A stretch of DNA of 64,000 nt from assembly GCA_963708905.1 (NCBI GenBank), contig CAVPUV010000039.1, forward strand, positions 1 through 64,000. The letters are read 5' to 3'. Below the pieces are notes generated by a model. The model had not been told where the DNA came from. It saw only the letters and a program-made list of their open reading frames with translations, and did no database searches. The position numbers and the translations under genes are program-made. Below, piece after piece: positions 59,934 to 64,000 of this stretch. Position 1 is the first letter of the stretch, and each line of letters opens with the position of its first letter. This DNA comes from SHZL01 sp963708905. GTDB lineage: Bacteria > Pseudomonadota > Gammaproteobacteria > Xanthomonadales > SZUA-36.

Positions 59934-60622
59934 TTGGAATTTTCGGTGGAACATTTGATCCGGTTCATTATGGCCATCTGCGCGCCGCCAGCGAAGCCAG
60001 GGAACGCCTGTCACTGGCCGATCTGAGATTACTTCCCGCGGGCAACCCTCCTCACCGGGCGGTCACGTTTGCAAGTGCTGAACACCGTCTCGCCATGCTG
60101 CGACTGGCATTGGCAAATCACAACGACCTGTGGGCGGATGATCGGGAAGTCAGGCGTGGTGGTTATTCCTACATGGTGGATACACTCAAAGAAATCCGTC
60201 TTGAAGAAGGTGAGGGTCCACTGCTTCTGATGATAGGTCAGGATTCCGCCAATAAGCTTGATTCCTGGCACCAGTGGCAACAGCTTTTCACGCTTGCGCA
60301 TCTTGTCATCATGCGCCGGCCGGATTCCAGGCACGGCTATTCGGGCGCGCTGTTCCAGGAGATGCACCCAAGAGTGGTCAGTGATCCGGGTTTATTACGG
60401 CAATCCCCGGCGGGCCTTGTGCTGCCGCTGGAAGTAACGCAGTTGGCTATCTCATCCACAGAAATTCGACGCCAGATCGCAGGCGGAGAATCTGCACGAT
60501 TTCTGCTGCCGGACAGCGTCATCAAATATATACATGATCACGGCCTTTATCGTGAGTGCATATCCGGAAATGGATGCACGCTAACGCGGCACATGGAAGT
60601 GCCGCCATTTTCAATGACGTAA
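59930..60622 (+). CDS. nadD: Nicotinate-nucleotide adenylyltransferase, with an atypical C-terminal tail
   Basis: 230 residues, GTG start in the holA stop overlap. The nucleotidyltransferase motif GIFGGTFDPVHYGHL and the late SSTEIRRQIAGGES (ISSTxIR) are both intact. It adenylates nicotinate mononucleotide in NAD synthesis. The family normally ends at HGLYR; here ~22 more residues (ECISGNGCTL and on) run into a hairpin array and the stop TAA lies in the loop of its third stem, so the original stop was probably displaced. Confidence 0.94.
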   Translation: MIGIFGGTFDPVHYGHLRAASEARERLSLADLRLLPAGNPPHRAVTFASAEHRLAMLRLALANHNDLWADDREVRRGGYSYMVDTLKEIRLEEGEGPLLLMIGQDSANKLDSWHQWQQLFTLAHLVIMRRPDSRHGYSGALFQEMHPRVVSDPGLLRQSPAGLVLPLEVTQLAISSTEIRRQIAGGESARFLLPDSVIKYIHDHGLYRECISGNGCTLTRHMEVPPFSMT

Positions 60623-60699
60623 GTCATTGAAAATGAGAGCGAAGCAAAACCACGCTTTTGCTTCGCGATTCCATAACGGGCTGGGATGCCCGTTTATGG
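60556..60699. repeat. Cluster of five consecutive hairpins overlapping the nadD 3' end
   Basis: Imperfect stem 60556-60579 (GTGCAT..ATGCAC), perfect stem 60586-60605 (GCGGCAC/GTGCCGC), perfect 13-bp stem 60606-60635 (CATTTTCAATGAC/GTCATTGAAAATG), perfect 11-bp stem 60639-60666 (GCGAAGCAAAA/TTTTGCTTCGC) and near-perfect stem 60671-60699 (CCATAACGGGC/GCCCGTTTATGG, one bulge). The stems abut with 0-6 bp between them and do not share sequence. No T-run follows, so it is not a simple terminator. Confidence 0.85.
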
Positions 60700-60776
60700 A
60701 CAGACACTAGTTTTGCGGCACCGGCAAGGAAAGGATAGAATCCCGGGCATACCAGGCCAAGAACAGGTGGAATCAT

Positions 60777-61160
60777 TTGACCAATCAAGTCGCCTCCGGC
60801 GAACCATTCTCAGACCAACTCCGGCAACTCGTTTGCAGCGCGCTGGAGGATTTTAAAGCCATCGACATTCAGGAAATCGACGTTTCTACCCGCAACCCCT
60901 TGACGGATCTGTTCATTATTGCTTCAGGCAGTTCGACCCGGCATGTCAAATCAATGGCGGAAAACCTCGTGATGAGGGCAAAAGCGGCCGGCTGTCCTCC
61001 GCTCGGTGTGGAAGGGCAGGAGCAGGCGGAATGGGTGCTGGTTGACCTGAATGACATTATCGTGCATTTGATGCTGCCCAAAACCCGTGCTTTTTATAAT
61101 CTCGAAAAGCTCTGGGAAGTAAGCTCCAGCCGACGTAGCAGCGCCGCCGCACCAGCCTGA
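60777..61160 (+). CDS. rsfS: Ribosomal silencing factor RsfS
   Basis: 127 residues from TTG 60777, which has AGGTGG 9 bases upstream. Family core: DIQEIDVSTRNPLTDLFIIA then GSSTRHVKSMAENL and GVEGQEQAEWVLVDLNDIIV. It binds uL14 and blocks subunit joining during starvation. The first gene after the hairpin cluster; rlmH follows by 14 bp. Confidence 0.95.
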   Translation: MTNQVASGEPFSDQLRQLVCSALEDFKAIDIQEIDVSTRNPLTDLFIIASGSSTRHVKSMAENLVMRAKAAGCPPLGVEGQEQAEWVLVDLNDIIVHLMLPKTRAFYNLEKLWEVSSSRRSSAAAPA

Positions 61161-61174
61161 GGCTTTTCCAGGTC

Positions 61175-61645
61175 ATGCGTCTCAGTATCGTGGCTATCGG
61201 CCAACGTATGCCATCCTGGGTAGTTAGCGGCTGGTCCGAATACGCACGTCGTTTTCCACGTGGCATGGCACTTGACCTGCGGGAGATTCCCGCCATCCGG
61301 CGCCACCATAACGCAGACATTGAAGCCATTCGCCGCCGCGAGGGTGAGGCATTGCTTGCGGCCACGCCCCAATCAAGCCTGATCATCGCGCTGGACGAAC
61401 AGGGTAAACAGTGGTCGACCCTTGAGCTGTGCGGGCAAATGACGGACTGGATGCAAGGTGGCCGCGATGTTGCCTTCCTGATTGGCGGCCCTGACGGGCT
61501 TTCCATGCATTGCCTTTCCCAGGTTGCGAGCCGCTGGTCGCTGAGCCGTTTGACGTTGCCGCATCCGTTGGTGCGCATCGTCCTTGCAGAGCAATTATAT
61601 CGGGCCTGGAGCCTGACCCAAAACCATCCTTACCACCGGGTTTAG
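61175..61645 (+). CDS. rlmH: 23S rRNA pseudouridine-1915 N3-methyltransferase
   Basis: 156 residues, a SPOUT methyltransferase. FLIGGPDGLSMH is the knotted SAM site, and LPHPLVRIVLAEQLYRAWSL is the RlmH end with the conserved Tyr/Arg pattern terminating HPYHRV. It modifies helix 69 of 23S rRNA. rsfS-rlmH adjacency is conserved widely. Confidence 0.97.
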   Translation: MRLSIVAIGQRMPSWVVSGWSEYARRFPRGMALDLREIPAIRRHHNADIEAIRRREGEALLAATPQSSLIIALDEQGKQWSTLELCGQMTDWMQGGRDVAFLIGGPDGLSMHCLSQVASRWSLSRLTLPHPLVRIVLAEQLYRAWSLTQNHPYHRV

Positions 61646-61673
61646 GTGCGGGCAAGCGCATGGGGCAGCCATT

Positions 61674-62270
61674 ATGACAGCACAATTTATTCTGGCGTCC
61701 GGTTCATCGCGCCGCAGGGAATTGCTGGATCAAATGGGGCTGAAGTACAAAGTGGTTAAAGCCGATGTGGATGAAAGTGCCTGTCCAGGCGAAGCTCCAG
61801 CAGACTACGTGTACCGTATTGCCGCCAAAAAAGCCCAGCGGGTCACTGACACGGATGCTTCGGATCTACCTGTGCTCGCTGCGGACACAGCAGTGGTGTT
61901 GGCAGGAAAAATACTGGGCAAACCCGGCAGCTCTGCCGCGGCGGCAGAAATGCTGCTCAGCCTTTCCGGCCGTTCACACGAAGTTTTTTCTGCTGTCATG
62001 CTGGTGACACGCAGCGGAGCTGAATCCCGGAGACTCAGTATTTCACAGGTGACTTTTGCCCCACTCGACCCGATCTGGGTTGCAGCATATTGCGCCGGCG
62101 CCGAACCGCTCGACAAAGCCGGTGCTTATGCCATACAAGGATTTGCCGCCCGGTATATCAGCCGGCTGGAAGGCAGTTTTTCAGGCGTAATGGGTCTGCC
62201 GCTGTTTGAGTCCATGGAGCTATTGCATAATGCCGGAATACAGGTTCTTCCCGGTATTGACGTGAAATGA
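61674..62270 (+). CDS. maf: Maf-family nucleotide pyrophosphatase (YhdE type, dTTP/UTP)
   Basis: 198 residues. The Maf signature LASGSSRRRELLDQMG opens the protein, VLAADTAVVLAGKILGKP carries the conserved Asp, and YAIQGFAARYISRLEGSFSG is the substrate-end motif. It removes non-canonical nucleotides. It sits between rlmH and rng, the order seen in Pseudomonas and E. coli (yhdE-rng). Confidence 0.95.
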   Translation: MTAQFILASGSSRRRELLDQMGLKYKVVKADVDESACPGEAPADYVYRIAAKKAQRVTDTDASDLPVLAADTAVVLAGKILGKPGSSAAAAEMLLSLSGRSHEVFSAVMLVTRSGAESRRLSISQVTFAPLDPIWVAAYCAGAEPLDKAGAYAIQGFAARYISRLEGSFSGVMGLPLFESMELLHNAGIQVLPGIDVK

Positions 62271-62328
62271 ACCCTATGATCAACAACGGGTGTTATTCTT
62301 GCCTGAACCCGAGACTGAATGATCCCCT

Positions 62329-63795
62329 GTGAGCGAGGAAATCCTCATTAATGTTACGCCTTCGGAGGCCAGGGTGGCGTTGGTCGACGGCGGCATGCTG
62401 CAGGAAGTCTGGCAAGAGCGTGCCGGACGGAACGGACATATTGGCAACATTTTTATCGGCCGGGTGTCCCGGGTTTTGCCAGGTTTGCAGGCTGCGTTTG
62501 TCGATATTGGTCTGGAGCGATCAGCTTTTTTACATGCGGCGGACATGAAGCGGCAGGACCCTGCCCTGGAAAATGGCGAGGTCGCGACACCAGCGATAGC
62601 AAGCTTGCTCCGTGTTGGTCAGACGCTTGCCGTCCAGGTTATAAAGGATCCGCTGGGAAGCAAGGGCGCAAGGCTCACAACCAACATCAGCATTGCCTCC
62701 CGTTTCCTGGTGTTGCTGCCGGGTTGCAATACCGTCGGTGTATCGATCCGCATCGAGGATGAGAATGAAAGAACCCGGCTGAAACAGCTATTGAACACTT
62801 TGCGTGACGCAACATTCGGTCATGGTTACATTGTGCGCACCAATGCCGAGGGTGTGAGTGAATTCGCGCTTTCTGCTGATATGGTCTACCTCGGCAAAGT
62901 CTGGCAATCGATCCAGGATCGGGCCGCCCATGCGGAAGCGGCGACCTGCATCTACGAAGACCTCTCGCTGCCACTGCGTGCTTTACGTGATTTGATGCAC
63001 GAAAAGGTGGACAGGGTCCGCATTGATGCAATGGATGCACTGGAAGCAGCGCGAAAGTTTACTCGAAGTTTTGTGCCTGATTGGCATAACCGCATCGAGG
63101 CTTATACCGGAGAGCGGCCGATTTTTGACCTGTTTGGCGTTGAGGACGAAATCGAAGCAGCGCTGCAACGACAGGTGCGACTGAAATCGGGTGGCTATCT
63201 GGTTTTTGACCAAACGGAAGCCATGACCACCATCGATGTGAATACCGGTGGTTTTGTCGGCAGTCGAAACCTGGAAGAAACGATTTACAAAACCAACCTG
63301 GAAGCAACTCAGGCCATCGCCAGACAACTGCGTTTGCGCAACCTTGGGGGTATCATCATCATCGACTTTATCGACATGAATGATGAGGAACACCGCCGCC
63401 AGGTCATGAGATCGCTGCATCGGGCGCTGGAGCGGGACAGCGTCAAAACCAGCGTGTCCGAACTTTCAGCATTGGGCCTGGTTGAAATGACGCGCAAGCG
63501 CACCACTGAGAGTCTTGAGCGCAGGTTGTGCATTACCTGCCCGGTCTGCTCCGGCCGCGGAAGTATCAAAAGTACTGCAACAGTCTGTCTGGAGATATTC
63601 CGGGAAATCATGCGCTCGGGAAGGCAGTTCGAAGCGAACAAGCTCATGGTGATGGCTTCACCGCAAGTGGTAGCGCAAATTCTCGATGAACAATCCGCCA
63701 CCGTAGCCGAACTGGAGGAACTCATCGGCAAGTCCATCCGTTTTCAGACCGAAGAGCAGTATTCCCAGGAACAGTTTGATGTTGTGCTGTTGTAA
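62329..63795 (+). CDS. rng: Ribonuclease G
   Basis: 488 residues, GTG start. An N-terminal S1 domain interrupts an RNase H-like fold (IFIGRVSRVLPGLQAAFVDI, RSAFLHAADM). Metal-binding Asp residues are in TTIDVNTGGFVG and IIIIDFIDMNDEEHR; the zinc-link CPVCSGRGS joins dimers. It processes the 5' end of 16S rRNA and decays mRNAs. No RNase E-type C-terminal scaffold is present, confirming G. yhdP follows by 36 bp. Confidence 0.97.
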   Translation: MSEEILINVTPSEARVALVDGGMLQEVWQERAGRNGHIGNIFIGRVSRVLPGLQAAFVDIGLERSAFLHAADMKRQDPALENGEVATPAIASLLRVGQTLAVQVIKDPLGSKGARLTTNISIASRFLVLLPGCNTVGVSIRIEDENERTRLKQLLNTLRDATFGHGYIVRTNAEGVSEFALSADMVYLGKVWQSIQDRAAHAEAATCIYEDLSLPLRALRDLMHEKVDRVRIDAMDALEAARKFTRSFVPDWHNRIEAYTGERPIFDLFGVEDEIEAALQRQVRLKSGGYLVFDQTEAMTTIDVNTGGFVGSRNLEETIYKTNLEATQAIARQLRLRNLGGIIIIDFIDMNDEEHRRQVMRSLHRALERDSVKTSVSELSALGLVEMTRKRTTESLERRLCITCPVCSGRGSIKSTATVCLEIFREIMRSGRQFEANKLMVMASPQVVAQILDEQSATVAELEELIGKSIRFQTEEQYSQEQFDVVLL

Positions 63796-63831
63796 CGCTG
63801 AGTGGCCGCAGCTGGGCTGTCATAACGAATC

Positions 63832-64000
63832 ATGGCTACGCTGAGCTTGATTCTGCGCCGTGCGCGCACCTTGCTTTGGACCGCACTGTCCATTCTGATC
63901 ATATTTGCCGCCACTATGGTGGGTATGGGTAAATTATTGATGCCCTACAGTGAGCGCTACCAGCCCAGCCTCGAGGCCTGGTTGTCGCGGGAGTTTGGTC
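63832..64000 (+). CDS. yhdP: YhdP-family (AsmA-like) protein, N-terminal fragment
   Basis: 56 residues before the window edge. It opens MATLSLILRRARTLLWTAL, one membrane anchor to ~35, then MPYSERYQPSLEAWLSREFG, which is the start of the YhdP/TIGR02099 family. Members are long periplasm-spanning lipid-transport proteins. Position after rng matches the conserved yhdP locus; the rest lies outside the window. Confidence 0.85.
   Translation, partial: MATLSLILRRARTLLWTALSILIIFAATMVGMGKLLMPYSERYQPSLEAWLSREFG

Overview
The window looks like a chromosomal segment of a gammaproteobacterium, probably a free-living, nutrient-limited heterotroph. The grounds are the order leuS-lptE-holA-nadD-rsfS-rlmH-maf-rng-yhdP, the pairs dapA-bamC and pcnB-folK, EpmA, a BepA-like M48 protease and a full PhoB/PhoR/Pst set. 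No rRNA, CRISPR array or intact prophage is seen; one tRNA (Glu, anticodon CTC) is present.

Layout. 1-5900 is accessory: a clipped unknown gene, a GNAT/VanY-like fusion, an AT-rich Fic gene preceded by six 31-bp repeats, a methyltransferase, an IS5-type transposase remnant that has removed most of lptF, and an orphan lptG. 5957-7375 holds a beta-propeller protein and acylphosphatase. 7425-14414 is a tight five-gene minus-strand block (P-loop NTPase, ABC exporter, alpha/beta hydrolase, OprO/P-type porin, repeat-rich secreted protein), divergent from pst. 14586-20090 is pstC-pstA-pstB-phoU. 20270-30397 is a TonB2/TtpC-type energising module with its own TonB-dependent receptor and an exported partner protein. 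30583-32593 is a CpxRA/RstAB-type two-component system. 32785-35959 is a small defence/selfish-gene patch (Mrr-like nuclease, DUF222-HNH nuclease, HicAB with a perfect palindromic operator). 36073-38878 has a SYLF lipoprotein, an aromatic amino-acid permease and epmA. 38865-45191 returns to phosphate: ppx, a porin, pstS, phoR, phoB. 45211-64000 is mostly housekeeping.

The theme is phosphate. Five near-consensus Pho boxes (14546, 20173, 41821, 43020, 45174; two 7-mers of the form CTGTMAY or similar, 11 bp apart) lie before pstC, the TonB-system block, the porin-ppx-epmA block, pstS and phoB. PhoR/PhoB would therefore control high-affinity phosphate import, two porins, polyphosphate breakdown and, most interestingly, a complete dedicated TonB-energised outer-membrane uptake system of unknown substrate. 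That block is the best candidate here for an undescribed system.

Other points of note are a pcnB gene with no ATG/GTG/TTG at its conserved N-terminus, a cluster of consecutive hairpins inserted at the nadD stop codon, and a roughly 100-residue export-associated domain shared by the two large secreted proteins. All identifications come from reading sequence motifs; no database search was run.
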